A DNA stretch of 64,000 bases, from the NCBI RefSeq assembly GCF_006517175.1, contig NZ_CP041186.1, forward strand, positions 248,001 through 312,000, given 5' to 3'. Within the stretch, counting starts at the first letter, position 1; every line of letters begins with the position of its first letter. This document shows positions 26,915 through 35,806 of the stretch, piece after piece. The notes under the pieces were generated by a model, which was not told the origin of the DNA, made no database searches, and saw nothing but the letters and a program-made list of their open reading frames with translations. Source of the DNA: Persicimonas caeni (lineage in GTDB: Bacteria; Myxococcota_A; Bradymonadia; Bradymonadales; Bradymonadaceae). Made by a program: the position numbers and the translations under genes.

Positions 26915-27745
26915 TCATGGGCGGCGCGTACAAGACGGTGGTTGCGCGTCCTGTCGCCGACTCATAACCCCCCAGCCGACCGCGACGACGGCGAGCGCCA
27001 AGGCAGCCTCCACGCCAAACTCGGCCCAGTTGGCGACATCGGGCACCAGCTCGCGCGCCACGTTGCCGACGCCGTGATACAGAATGACAGCAAGCACCGC
27101 GCGCCCCGTTTTGTTGTACAGCCAGGCGTAGACCGGCGATCCGACGACGAGCGCGGCAAAGAAAACGGCTCCCTCCGGCGTGACCAGGCCTAACTCGCTC
27201 TGATAGCTACCGGTCAAAAAGAAGAGCGGCACGTGCCAGAGCGCCCAGAACACCCCGATGACAAGCGACGCCCACACCACGGGCATACGCCGTTGCAGCG
27301 CCTCCTGGGCGTAGCCGCGCCAGCCGACCTCTTCGAGCGCGCCGAAGACAAAGCCTACGAGCAGGAAGACGAGCGGACCCGGCGAAAAGACTCCACCTCC
27401 GAGCGCTTCGGGGTCGAAGATAAGTGGGCCGCCTGCCAACACGAGCACCAAGCCGAACACCCACAGGTAACCTCCGGCAGACAGGGAGCGCGGGTCGAAG
27501 CAACGCCGCCAGTAGGCGCGCGCAGACCTATCGAGCCTCTCGTCCCAGCGTCCCGTGGCCACAAGTAACGTGGCGACGACCGCGGGACCGAGCCCTCCGA
27601 GGAGGGTCAACAGACCCAGCGGAAACGAATACATCCCCTCGCCGCTGAACGCCACCACGCCCAAAAAGAGATACGTCCACCCCATAGTTCCGAACAGGTA
27701 GAGCCAAGGCGCCGGCTGTTTGCCCTGCTGTATCTTTGTGCTCAC
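26915..27745 (-). CDS. CPBP-family intramembrane metalloprotease (CAAX-protease-like)
   Basis: A 276-aa membrane protein with about eight helices. The Rce1/CPBP (Abi) motifs are present: EEVGWRGYAQEAL (motif 1, catalytic Glu pair and Arg), FWALWHVPLFF (motif 2, His) and YHGVGN (motif 3, His). These family enzymes cleave peptides within the membrane and in bacteria often take part in peptide maturation or immunity. Start is GTG at 27745 with GGAG upstream. It is divergent from the acyltransferase-like gene at 27826 with an 80-bp gap, so shared promoter DNA is likely. Confidence 0.88.
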   Translation of the reverse strand: MSTKIQQGKQPAPWLYLFGTMGWTYLFLGVVAFSGEGMYSFPLGLLTLLGGLGPAVVATLLVATGRWDERLDRSARAYWRRCFDPRSLSAGGYLWVFGLVLVLAGGPLIFDPEALGGGVFSPGPLVFLLVGFVFGALEEVGWRGYAQEALQRRMPVVWASLVIGVFWALWHVPLFFLTGSYQSELGLVTPEGAVFFAALVVGSPVYAWLYNKTGRAVLAVILYHGVGNVARELVPDVANWAEFGVEAALALAVVAVGWGVMSRRQDAQPPSCTRRP

Positions 27746-27825
27746 GTCGTCGCTCCCAGTGGGATGCGAAGCAGCTTGACCGATGTCGTCATCCGTCTGA
27801 TATTCCGCGTCATCAAAGTTCCTCT

Positions 27826-28626
27826 ATGCGACTCGTCCCGAGCACTGCGATGACCGAAGTACAATCTACCGTCAGACCCAAAATCCACGCTCGAGTCGCC
27901 CGAGGCGCCGACTTGACCGCCCGCCAAATCGAACAAGCCTACGGAGTACGTGCGATGTCGGTGATGCTCAAGCCGCACGTCCGTGCGAGCGACGATCGTC
28001 GACACTTCGAGGAGACCGTGCGCAAGTCGAGCCATTGCTGCGTCATCGAACACGCCGAGCGTGTTGTCGGCATCATGGTTTCCGACCTCGAGCATCGCAA
28101 CTGGGAAGAGCGCGGCTACTGGCTTGCGCACTTTCATTACGGCTTCATGGACCCGGGCTACCGCGGCGCAGGTCACTATTCCCGTGCGCTGCTCCGAGCA
28201 TGGGCGGCCGAATTCGTGCGCCGACCGGCAGCCCCACGTTTCTTGTTCGGGTGTGCTTACTTGCCGAGCATGCTCAAGCTTTCGGCGACCTTCGGCCACG
28301 TCCACCTGCACCGGCCGGAACTGCAGGCGACTTCAAACCAGCGTCTGCTCGCCAACCTCACCGAAACGTTCTATGGCGACCGCGTCGACGCCGCCACCGG
28401 GCTAGCCGTACAGCCTACACGCCCCACCGAGCCGGCGCGAATGCCGTCGAGCCCATGGCTGGTCGAACGGATGAACCGCTACCTCGAAATCAACCCCGAT
28501 TGGCTCGACGGATACGCCGTCCCCATCTTGGTGCCCATCACGCCGATGAACATGATCACCGGCTTCGTCAAGAATGCCGACGCGCGAACAACCTTCAAGC
28601 GCCTGTTCGCCAAGCGGAGGGGATGA
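27826..28626 (+). CDS. GNAT-fold acyltransferase-like protein
   Basis: A 266-aa soluble protein from ATG 27826; ATG 27850 is an alternative start. The centre (about residues 65-150) looks like a GNAT domain: HCCVIEHAERVVGIMVSD, then FMDPGYRGAGHYSRALLRAW, which resembles the acetyl-CoA pyrophosphate-binding motif (R/Q-x-x-G-x-G/A), although the spacing is not canonical. The C-terminal third (NRYLEINPDWLDGYAVPILVP) has no pattern I recognise. It may form a unit with the small membrane protein downstream. Substrate unknown. Confidence 0.6.
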   Translation: MRLVPSTAMTEVQSTVRPKIHARVARGADLTARQIEQAYGVRAMSVMLKPHVRASDDRRHFEETVRKSSHCCVIEHAERVVGIMVSDLEHRNWEERGYWLAHFHYGFMDPGYRGAGHYSRALLRAWAAEFVRRPAAPRFLFGCAYLPSMLKLSATFGHVHLHRPELQATSNQRLLANLTETFYGDRVDAATGLAVQPTRPTEPARMPSSPWLVERMNRYLEINPDWLDGYAVPILVPITPMNMITGFVKNADARTTFKRLFAKRRG

Positions 28627-28736
28627 CCCTCCTCCACTCCGACACACGATCTCTCTTCGCCCTTGCACACACGAAGGCCGAGCTTTACCATCGAAGCTAC
28701 CTTCTAGGCACCAACCACCGCAGCCGCGAGGCGACC

Positions 28737-29027
28737 ATGGAACTGACAATGCCGGGCCTCTTCCCGTCGATGCTGTGGGTTTGGATTCTCGGCGCCCTCG
28801 CCTTTGGCGTCTGGCTTCTCTTCGATGAAAACCGCGAGACGCCGGTCAGCGATGACAATCAATTTCTAATTGGATTGGCCATCTTGGTCATGCTGACCGC
28901 GTCGAAGGTGGGCCACTACGGATTGACCACCGAGCCCGAGCAATGGCGCGTGGTTGACGAGGTCGTCACCGAACTGCCCGAAGCGGATGAGCCGAAATCG
29001 GTCTATTCGTGTGATTTGCAGTTTTGA
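28737..29027 (+). CDS. small two-helix membrane protein
   Basis: A 96-aa protein with two hydrophobic segments (MLWVWILGALAFGVWLLF and FLIGLAILVMLTASKVGHYGL) and an acidic C-terminal tail ending YSCDLQF. The ATG at 28737 follows GAGGCGACC. It lies 110 bp after the acyltransferase-like gene and converges on the Pnkp gene. No family recognised. Confidence 0.6.
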   Translation: MELTMPGLFPSMLWVWILGALAFGVWLLFDENRETPVSDDNQFLIGLAILVMLTASKVGHYGLTTEPEQWRVVDEVVTELPEADEPKSVYSCDLQF

Positions 29028-29049
29028 ATCCGACCACCAACGCCTCCGT

Positions 29050-31650
29050 CTACAATCGCGGGTCCACCGGTTCACTCTCCAGGGCGAGCACCCCGAATGC
29101 ACATTCGTGAACCCGTCGAAGGGGCTCGCGCCGCACAAACCGCTCGAGCGACTCGTATCCGAGCGCGAACTCGCGAAACGCGAGCGAGCGCTTCTTGCCC
29201 ACGCCGCGCTTTCGCAGTCGTTCCAGATAGGCCGGCGTGGTGTACTCCGGCCCGTAGATAATGCGCAGGTACTCGCGGCCGCGGCACTTCAACGCCGGCT
29301 GGACCACGCGTCCACGCTCGTCTCGGGTCAGGTAGACGAACGGTTTGACGACCATGCCTTCGCCGCCCTGCCCGGTCATCTCGTCCCACCACTCGACCCC
29401 GGCGCGCACCGCCTCTTCGTCGTCCAGCTCGACCACGCGATAACGCGTGCGATGCATCGACGGTGCTTCGTCGGTCCGCAAGTACTCGGCAATCTTCTCC
29501 ATATGCCACACGTGCGACTTGTCGAAGTAGGTGTGGTCCTCGGTCGCCAAAATATGGAACGGCGCGAGCTTGATGTCGTCGAGACTCTCGACCGGCCAAC
29601 AATAGTTGCGGTAGGCGTCGCGATAGCCGTCGACCATCTCGCCGCGCTCGCGAAGGCGCGTGTCGAGGCCTTTGACGTCGATGCCGCGTGCGGCGGTCTG
29701 TTCGATGAGGTCGACCGCGGCGCCGAGCGTGGCGTTCGCCGCCGCGCCAACCGGTGCATATTGCTGCTCCAGAAGCGACTGCGCCTTGACCGACCACGGC
29801 ATCAACTCGGTGTCGAGGCAGACCCAGTCGGTCTCGAAGTCTTCCCAGAAGCCTGTCTCGGTCAGCGTCGAGTGCACGCGCTCGAGGAGCCCCTCTTCGT
29901 GAGCGTCATCGTTGAAGAACGGACGCCCGGTGCGCGTGTAGACCGTGCCGATGCCCACATCGACAAGTCCGAAGCGCTCGCGCACGACCTCTTCGTCGCG
30001 ACACACCACCACGATGGCACGCGAGCCCATGTGCTTCTCTTCGCAGACCACTTTCTCGACGCCGTGCTTTCGGTAATAGGCAAATGCCTCTTCGGGCGCC
30101 TCCAGGTAGCCTTGGCGCTTCGTCGTGTGCGTCGGCGACATCGTCGGTGGCAGGTGGATGAGCCACTTCGGATGCACCGCAAACCTGCTGACCGCCTCGA
30201 GCGCCGCCGCGCTGTTCCCCTCGCGGATGGTCACGCTCGGCAGGAGCGTCGTGTCGATGCGAAGCTTTCCCGAAAAGTCCTGCACGTCGAGCACGTGGTC
30301 GGCAGCATGTTGCGCCGACAACTCGCCGTCGCGCGCGTTGTACTCGAGCGGGCGAATCGGGTCGCAGTGGACTGCGTTCGCCTCCACCGAGACGAGCTCG
30401 CGCTCGGGGTAGCGCAACGCGGTCAGCTCGCCGCCGAACACACACCCGGTGTCGACATTGATGGTGCGGTTGAGCCACTCGGCGCGCGGTACCGGCGTGT
30501 GGCCGTAGACCACCGTGGCGTCGCCACGATAGTCGGCCGCCCAGTCGTAACGAATCGGCAGGCCGAACTCGTCGGTCTCGCCGCTCGTCTCGCCGTACAT
30601 CGCGAAGCTCTTGACCTTGCCCGAAGCTCGGCCGTGCATCTCCTCTTTGAGCCCGGCGTGGGCGACGACGAGTCCACCGTCGTCGAGCACCACGTGGCTG
30701 ACCAGGTTGCGGATGAAGTCGCGCATCGACGCCTCGTAGGACTCACGCACCTCGTCGGGCAGGGCCTCGAGCTCGGCCACGGTCTGCTCCAAGCCGTGCT
30801 TGAGCTTGACGTTCTTGCCGCGCAGCTTTCGCAAGAGTTTGTTCTCGTGGTTGCCCGGCACACACAGGCCCGTGCCGTGCTCGACCATATTGCGCGTCAA
30901 GTCGAACGCGTCGAGCACCCGCGGGCCGCGGTCGACGAGGTCGCCCACGAAGACTGCTTTTCGTCCCTCCGGGTGGCGCCACAACTTGCGATATTGCGAA
31001 GCCGTTTCTTCGGCGAGCGCCTCGGCTTCGTAGCCGAGCGTTTGCAACAACGCCTCCAGCTCGTCGCAGCACCCGTGGACGTCGCCGATAATGTCGAACG
31101 GCCCCGTCTCGTGACGGTAGTCGCTCCACAGGGGGCGACGCTCGATGCGAACCCGGTCGACCTCCTCCGGAGACGAGAGCGTGTGGATGATCCGAAAGCC
31201 CTCGCGGCGAAGCTTTCCCAGCGAGCGGCGCATATCACGGCGCTGGTTGCTGATGACGTGGCCGCCAAAATCGCGGTCGTCTCGCTCCTCGTTGCGCTCG
31301 CGGCAGATGCGCTCGGGGATATCGAGCACAATGGCCACCGGAAGCACATGGTACTTGCGCGCCAGCGCCACCAACGGCCTGCGGGCACGCGGCTGGACGT
31401 TTGTCGCGTCGACCACCGTCACAAGCCCACGCTGCAAGCGCTTCTCGGCGATATAGTGCAACACGTCGAACGCATCTTCGGTCGCCTCCATGCTCGTCTC
31501 GTCGTCGGAGACGAGTCCGCGGCAGGTGTCCGACGAGACGACCTCGGTCGGCTTGAAGTGGGTCGAAGCGAAGGTCGACTTGCCGGCACCGGAGGTTCCG
31601 ATCAGGACCACCAGAGACATGTCGGGGATATGCAGAGTCTTTTCATTCAT
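29050..31650 (-). CDS. pnkp: polynucleotide kinase-phosphatase-ligase, RNA repair (Pnkp)
   Basis: An 866-aa tri-domain enzyme, close to the known bacterial Pnkp length. The N-terminal kinase has P-loop GTSGAGKST (residues 18-26) and phosphorylates 5'-OH RNA ends. The central metallophosphatase (about 180-480) shows DIIGDVHG, FVGDLVDRGP and PGNHENKL and removes 2',3'-cyclic or 3' phosphates. The C-terminal ligase/adenylyltransferase has nucleotidyl lysine motif EEKHMGSRAI, then GGEGMVVKPF and ALKCRGREYLRI. ATG 31650 is chosen (GGAGGAAG upstream) over longer frames that run into hen1. Its start overlaps the hen1 stop by 8 bp, so this is the standard Hen1-Pnkp operon that repairs ribotoxin-cleaved RNA. 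Confidence 0.95.
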   Translation of the reverse strand: MNEKTLHIPDMSLVVLIGTSGAGKSTFASTHFKPTEVVSSDTCRGLVSDDETSMEATEDAFDVLHYIAEKRLQRGLVTVVDATNVQPRARRPLVALARKYHVLPVAIVLDIPERICRERNEERDDRDFGGHVISNQRRDMRRSLGKLRREGFRIIHTLSSPEEVDRVRIERRPLWSDYRHETGPFDIIGDVHGCCDELEALLQTLGYEAEALAEETASQYRKLWRHPEGRKAVFVGDLVDRGPRVLDAFDLTRNMVEHGTGLCVPGNHENKLLRKLRGKNVKLKHGLEQTVAELEALPDEVRESYEASMRDFIRNLVSHVVLDDGGLVVAHAGLKEEMHGRASGKVKSFAMYGETSGETDEFGLPIRYDWAADYRGDATVVYGHTPVPRAEWLNRTINVDTGCVFGGELTALRYPERELVSVEANAVHCDPIRPLEYNARDGELSAQHAADHVLDVQDFSGKLRIDTTLLPSVTIREGNSAAALEAVSRFAVHPKWLIHLPPTMSPTHTTKRQGYLEAPEEAFAYYRKHGVEKVVCEEKHMGSRAIVVVCRDEEVVRERFGLVDVGIGTVYTRTGRPFFNDDAHEEGLLERVHSTLTETGFWEDFETDWVCLDTELMPWSVKAQSLLEQQYAPVGAAANATLGAAVDLIEQTAARGIDVKGLDTRLRERGEMVDGYRDAYRNYCWPVESLDDIKLAPFHILATEDHTYFDKSHVWHMEKIAEYLRTDEAPSMHRTRYRVVELDDEEAVRAGVEWWDEMTGQGGEGMVVKPFVYLTRDERGRVVQPALKCRGREYLRIIYGPEYTTPAYLERLRKRGVGKKRSLAFREFALGYESLERFVRREPLRRVHECAFGVLALESEPVDPRL

Positions 31651-33070
31651 TGTCTTCCTCCTCGACGCGCTGGAACACCGCCATTTGTGTCGGTGTGCCC
31701 ACGCCATCAACCTTCTCGCCGATGCCACGGTAAGCGACCTTATAGCCGTTCTCGTCGGCGACGCGGTCCGCCCAGCCGGCAAACTCCTCGCGGCTCCACT
31801 CGAAGCGGTGGTCGCGGTGGCGCATATCGCCGGCGCTCATGTTTTCGTACTGCGTGTTGAACTCGCGGTTGGGCGTCGTCACCACCACGAGCCTGGGCCG
31901 CGCATGCTCGAACACCGTCTCCTCGAGGGTGGCGAGTTTGGGCGGGTCGAGGTGCTCGATGACCTCGACGAGCGCAGCGGCGTCGAAGCCCTCGAGGCGC
32001 CTGTCACGGAACAGGAGCGAGCCCTGATAGAGCACGACGCGAGCCTCTTGAAAATCGGGCCAACCGACCAGGCCGAGCTTTCGCGCCGCCCGTTCGAGCG
32101 ACCGAAAGGAGACGTCGACGCCGACGATCTTTTCGAATTGTTTGTGTCGGCGAAGCCGCTTCATCAGCTTGCCCTCACCGCAACCGAGGTCGAGCACCGA
32201 GCGCGACCGGCTGTTGACGAGCACGCCCTCGACCGCGTCCATTCGCTGCTTGTTGAGCGGGACGCGTTCCTCGACGTCGTCGCCCTCGTCGGACTCCTCG
32301 CTCCCGGAAGGCGCGACCTCAGCCGCCTCATCCTCGTCGTCACCGAGTTCCTCGAGCGCCTCTTCGGCGAGACTTCGCTGATACTTCAGGTAACGCCGCG
32401 TGATCGTCTCCTGGCGAGGATGCTCCTCGAGCCACCCTTCACCGTGACGGAGCAATTTGTCGACCTCGTCGTCGCCCACCCAGTAGTGCTTGTCGCCATC
32501 GAGCACCGGCGCGAGCACATACACATGCGAGAGCATGTCCGTCAGGCGCTGCTCGCCGCGAAGCGTCACCGCGAAATACGACGACTCGCCCCACTCCCGA
32601 AACTCCGAATCGAGCGTGATGCGCTCGACCTCGACCTCGTATCCCAACGGCTCGAACAACTCACCGATGAGCTCGCCGTCTCCCGGACACGGCACCGCCG
32701 ACAGGTGAACCTCCAGCGGAATCGCCGTCTCGGCGAGCTGCGGGCGGTCCTTGCAGGTGCCGCCCATCGCCGTGCCAAAGACCTCGCGCAGCGCCACGCT
32801 CAAGAACGACGAGGCTACATAAGGTCGGTCGTTCACATACTGCTCGAGCGTCCACGCCTCGTGGCGCACGTTCTCGTTGCCGCGCACGAGCTTGACGGGG
32901 TCCATCTCGAGCACCATCGCCGCGGTGCACTTCTCCTCGTTCGCCTCGGGGTAGAAGACATGCGCCTTTCCCGAGCCGATGTCGAAGGACTGCGCCCGCT
33001 GCGGGTGTTTGTAGAGCAAAAAGCCGAGGTCGGTCGCCGGCTGATACGTTGTCGAAATCGTAAGGAGCAT
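31643..33070 (-). CDS. hen1: 3'-terminal RNA ribose 2'-O-methyltransferase Hen1
   Basis: A 475-aa protein. The N-terminal half (MLLTISTTYQPATDLGFLLYKHP onward) is the bacterial Hen1 N-terminal domain that stimulates Pnkp ligation. An acidic linker (about residues 245-280) leads to the C-terminal methyltransferase with VLDLGCGEGKLM for SAM and VEVIEHLDP carrying the Glu/Glu/His metal ligands typical of Hen1. Methylation marks repaired 3' ends so that re-cleavage is blocked. ATG 33070 is supported by AAGGAG just upstream. It is first in the operon; a sigma70-like promoter lies at 33179-33207. Confidence 0.94.
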   Translation of the reverse strand: MLLTISTTYQPATDLGFLLYKHPQRAQSFDIGSGKAHVFYPEANEEKCTAAMVLEMDPVKLVRGNENVRHEAWTLEQYVNDRPYVASSFLSVALREVFGTAMGGTCKDRPQLAETAIPLEVHLSAVPCPGDGELIGELFEPLGYEVEVERITLDSEFREWGESSYFAVTLRGEQRLTDMLSHVYVLAPVLDGDKHYWVGDDEVDKLLRHGEGWLEEHPRQETITRRYLKYQRSLAEEALEELGDDEDEAAEVAPSGSEESDEGDDVEERVPLNKQRMDAVEGVLVNSRSRSVLDLGCGEGKLMKRLRRHKQFEKIVGVDVSFRSLERAARKLGLVGWPDFQEARVVLYQGSLLFRDRRLEGFDAAALVEVIEHLDPPKLATLEETVFEHARPRLVVVTTPNREFNTQYENMSAGDMRHRDHRFEWSREEFAGWADRVADENGYKVAYRGIGEKVDGVGTPTQMAVFQRVEEEDNE

Positions 33071-33178
33071 CACACTCTCCAGCGTTGGGTTCCACACCGC
33101 CACGCACACCAATGCGCCGATGTCGCATCACGATTCACCCCGAGCTTTCTTGCGAAGTGACTCTGTAGCGGAGGCGCG

Positions 33179-33207
33179 ATTCTGGCGACTGCCCGACCCA
33201 ATGTCAA
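33179..33207 (-). promoter_or_regulatory. candidate sigma70-type promoter for hen1-pnkp
   Basis: On the minus strand, TTGACA (33202-33207) is followed after exactly 17 bp by CAGAAT (33179-33184), a 6/6 and 4/6 match to the consensus boxes. It lies about 110 bp upstream of the hen1 start. I see no sigma54 -24/-12 pair, unlike RtcR-controlled RNA-repair operons. Confidence 0.5.
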
Positions 33208-33417
33208 AGCAGACTTGAGCGATGAGTTTACAAAATAAAACTTATCCACACGACCACGTGCGCCTCGCCGCACTCAAATCCTTGGCCGTTCCCGTCAGTA
33301 GTCGACCGCAACCATCAAGAACACACCACTTGACCGTCACTCCACTAGACCTTCCATGCTGCGACGTTTAGTCTCTTATCCCAACGCGCCCCTATTGAGC
33401 CCATCACGAGTTGTCTC

Positions 33418-34215
33418 ATGAAGCACCTGTTCGAAGATCGGCCCAGACAGGTACTCACGATCCTGGCGATCACCGGCCTCATGGTGTCCTGTGGAGAGTC
33501 TGGCTCCGGAGGGGACGGCTCATGGAAAGCGCCGGGCCGGAGCGCGGACGGGTGGAAGCAGGCCTTCCACAAAGACGGCGTGCGACTTACATGTGACACC
33601 GGTTATCAAGATGCGATCGACTCCGACGCTCCGCTCGTGCAGATCGACGAAACGACATTGGTAGTTGGCTATGAGCAGGTCGGCGACAACCAAAACCCCA
33701 TCTTGATACGCTTCGAAGAAGACCAACAGGTCTATTGCCGTCGTCACGAGACCGAGCCGCCTGATGGGCGAGCGCTCGGATTAACCTGGGACGGCGACGA
33801 CATCGCCTACGTGACCTACACCGTCGTCGGCGGAGGCAGCGCGCTCGAGGGGCGCCGTGGATGGCTAGACGCCTACGCTCCAGGGGCCATTCATGGCGGC
33901 GGGCCCAAGGTCAGCTACCTGGGACGCGTCAACATCACCGACGGCTCGCTGGAGGCGGGAAGCTTCATCATCGCGGTCAAGAGTGACCGCTCCGTCAACT
34001 CCCACCGCCCCGCCGGTGCGCCCAAGGTGCGCGACGACGGGCGCGTCGAATTCATCGGCGAGTCTGCCCACAAGCCGATCGACCCATCAGGACAAGCCTC
34101 GATGGACTGCACAGACTACCCGTTCGACTCGCGCTACGTCTTCGAGCCGCAGCTCGACACGCTTGTCTGCGCGAGCAGCACCAACTGTACGTCGAGCCAA
34201 GCCTGCGACCTGTAG
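33418..34215 (+). CDS. lipoprotein of unknown function
   Basis: A 265-aa lipoprotein with start MKHLFEDRPRQVLTILAITGLMVSC (lipobox LMVSC, Cys25). The mature part has paired cysteines near the middle and end (RLTC, VYCRRH, MDCTDY, VCASSTNCTSSQAC) and beta-rich stretches. The N-terminal 22 residues resemble those of the 119-aa protein at 35305 (MNELLEDWPKQALMLLAIFGLL), so the two may share an ancestor or an N-terminal cassette. No domain recognised. It begins a same-strand run of three unknown genes. Confidence 0.65.
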   Translation: MKHLFEDRPRQVLTILAITGLMVSCGESGSGGDGSWKAPGRSADGWKQAFHKDGVRLTCDTGYQDAIDSDAPLVQIDETTLVVGYEQVGDNQNPILIRFEEDQQVYCRRHETEPPDGRALGLTWDGDDIAYVTYTVVGGGSALEGRRGWLDAYAPGAIHGGGPKVSYLGRVNITDGSLEAGSFIIAVKSDRSVNSHRPAGAPKVRDDGRVEFIGESAHKPIDPSGQASMDCTDYPFDSRYVFEPQLDTLVCASSTNCTSSQACDL

Positions 34216-34241
34216 GTTCGAGGACCTTCAACCTCACGTTC

Positions 34242-35282
34242 ATGTACTACCGTCCGTTCCAAAAGCCAGACGCGTCCACGGAAGGTCTTTTGTTGGAAGT
34301 CCCTTCGGATGGACGATGGCGCGGCCGACCCGGCCTCTGCCTCGAATACTGCAATCGACGCCGCCCGGAGACTCGATGGGAGTTCTTTCACGGCTTACGT
34401 CTCGTGCACGACGAGCGGCCCCTGTTGTGGGGCCATATCGACGGGTGGTGGTCCTACGTAGACATATTGCGTTCCGAGGAGTCGTTCGACTCCATCATTC
34501 GCCCAATTCGCTCGCTGGATATCGAGCGCATCGAAGCAGCCAACACGTCGACTGATTCCGAGCAGGGTTGGCTGAAGTTTTTCGCGAATGAGCTACGCGA
34601 CGCACCGGCTTCGCCGTTGCACGCCGGCAGTTGGTGGCTTCGTTATATCGAGCCGGTCGAGCCGACGCTTCGAGTCAAAACGACCGACGAGCCATGGGTG
34701 CCCAGCTTGCTACACCCCAAGCTGAGCCTCGAAGCCCCCTCGCTGGAGCAACCCGAGTCGTGCACCCAGCGTCAGGTCACCGGCGCGGTTTATGCTTTGC
34801 GCGCCCTCTCTGATGCAGATAGCTCACGGGTTCGAATGTGGCGCAAACGTCAACGACGCGGACGTCTTCCACCGTTGTTGCTGCTGTACGTCAGCGTGCT
34901 CGAAGGCTACCTATTGCTCGATGGCCACGATCGCCTGGTCGCCGCATGCGCCGAAGGAGATCTCCCACAATGCGTCGTGCTCGCCCCGCTGCATCGCGCG
35001 AAGCATTACCAGAGCCGAAAGCTCCAACAAGCCATCGAGTGCGAGGCGCTCAAAGTCTCCAAGCGACGCCCTTCCCCCCGCAATATCGACGGTGTAAACC
35101 GTGCGCTCATCGGCGCGTATTTGCCCGAGTCCTATCGCATTCGTACGCGTTGCTGGCCCATTCCAGGCGGTGTCGAGGCTTGGCGCGAGCAAGTCGCCAG
35201 CCGCTCGCAGACCGTCCGAACTGTGCTCGGCTGGAGAAACTCGCGCGACATGCTCGCAGCCGTCGCCCCTTACCTGAGCTAA
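34242..35282 (+). CDS. protein with a ParB/sulfiredoxin-like motif, function unknown
   Basis: A 346-aa soluble protein. The segment PPLLLLYVSVLEGYLLLDGHDRLVAACAEGDLP (shown here only for its pattern: hydrophobic strands then DGHxRLxAAxxxG, about residues 205-238) resembles the ParB-like nuclease/sulfiredoxin fold motif, where the xxDGHHR loop binds nucleotide or DNA. The rest is Trp- and Arg-rich with no clear signature. The start codon lacks a good ribosome site. It sits between two small exported proteins. A DNA or nucleotide function is only an inference from one motif. Confidence 0.55.
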   Translation: MYYRPFQKPDASTEGLLLEVPSDGRWRGRPGLCLEYCNRRRPETRWEFFHGLRLVHDERPLLWGHIDGWWSYVDILRSEESFDSIIRPIRSLDIERIEAANTSTDSEQGWLKFFANELRDAPASPLHAGSWWLRYIEPVEPTLRVKTTDEPWVPSLLHPKLSLEAPSLEQPESCTQRQVTGAVYALRALSDADSSRVRMWRKRQRRGRLPPLLLLYVSVLEGYLLLDGHDRLVAACAEGDLPQCVVLAPLHRAKHYQSRKLQQAIECEALKVSKRRPSPRNIDGVNRALIGAYLPESYRIRTRCWPIPGGVEAWREQVASRSQTVRTVLGWRNSRDMLAAVAPYLS

Positions 35283-35304
35283 CCGAACCTGCGAGCAACA
35301 CCTC

Positions 35305-35664
35305 ATGAACGAACTCCTCGAAGACTGGCCCAAACAGGCGCTCATGCTCCTCGCAATCTTTGGCCTCCTCGCAGGCTTCGACTACTATCTTGCCAGTCGG
35401 GTCGACGACGCCGTCGCACAATTCGAAGCCCGAGCCGCCCAGGGACAATGCACACCCCCAAGCCCCTGCCGTCTCCAGCGCATCGAGTCAGACGTGTGCA
35501 ATGCTTTCGTCGGCGATCGACTCTTCCCGACATTTTACGCCTGGCACCTCGCCGACAGCCTCGCAGGTCAGGTCCGCTCGCGAGGTGAATGCCGCCGCGG
35601 GCGCGACAACGTACTCGAGTACGTCGCACCGTCAGCCACACCGGAGCCGGAGCCGCGACCGTGA
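35305..35664 (+). CDS. small membrane-anchored protein
   Basis: A 119-aa protein with an N-terminal hydrophobic helix (about residues 12-30) and a mature part with four cysteines (CTPPSPC, VCNAF, GEC) and an Arg-rich stretch. Its first 22 residues resemble those of the lipoprotein at 33418, but it lacks a lipobox Cys. The C-terminus (PEPEPRP) runs into a short 12-bp tandem repeat (GACCGTAGCCGT, about 35656-35690) that contains the stop codon. Function unknown. Confidence 0.55.
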   Translation: MNELLEDWPKQALMLLAIFGLLAGFDYYLASRVDDAVAQFEARAAQGQCTPPSPCRLQRIESDVCNAFVGDRLFPTFYAWHLADSLAGQVRSRGECRRGRDNVLEYVAPSATPEPEPRP

Positions 35665-35806
35665 CCGTAGCCGTGACCGTAGCCGTGACCGCACAAAGAA
35701 AGCCGCCCAGCCTTCCCTCTTCGGGCCCCTCCAGAAAGTCGAGTGACTCTCGGGCCTTCTTTGCCTAAGTTGTCCGCCGATATCTTCTCTCTCGACGGCC
35801 AACATC

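Noticed and set aside
28954-31860. Plus-strand open frame (968 codons) opposite pnkp
   Set aside because: Composition is Ala/Leu/Arg/Val-biased antisense of a strongly supported tri-domain enzyme; no motif of its own.
31490-33160. Plus-strand open frame (556 codons) opposite hen1
   Set aside because: Antisense shadow; hen1 has all family motifs and a ribosome site.
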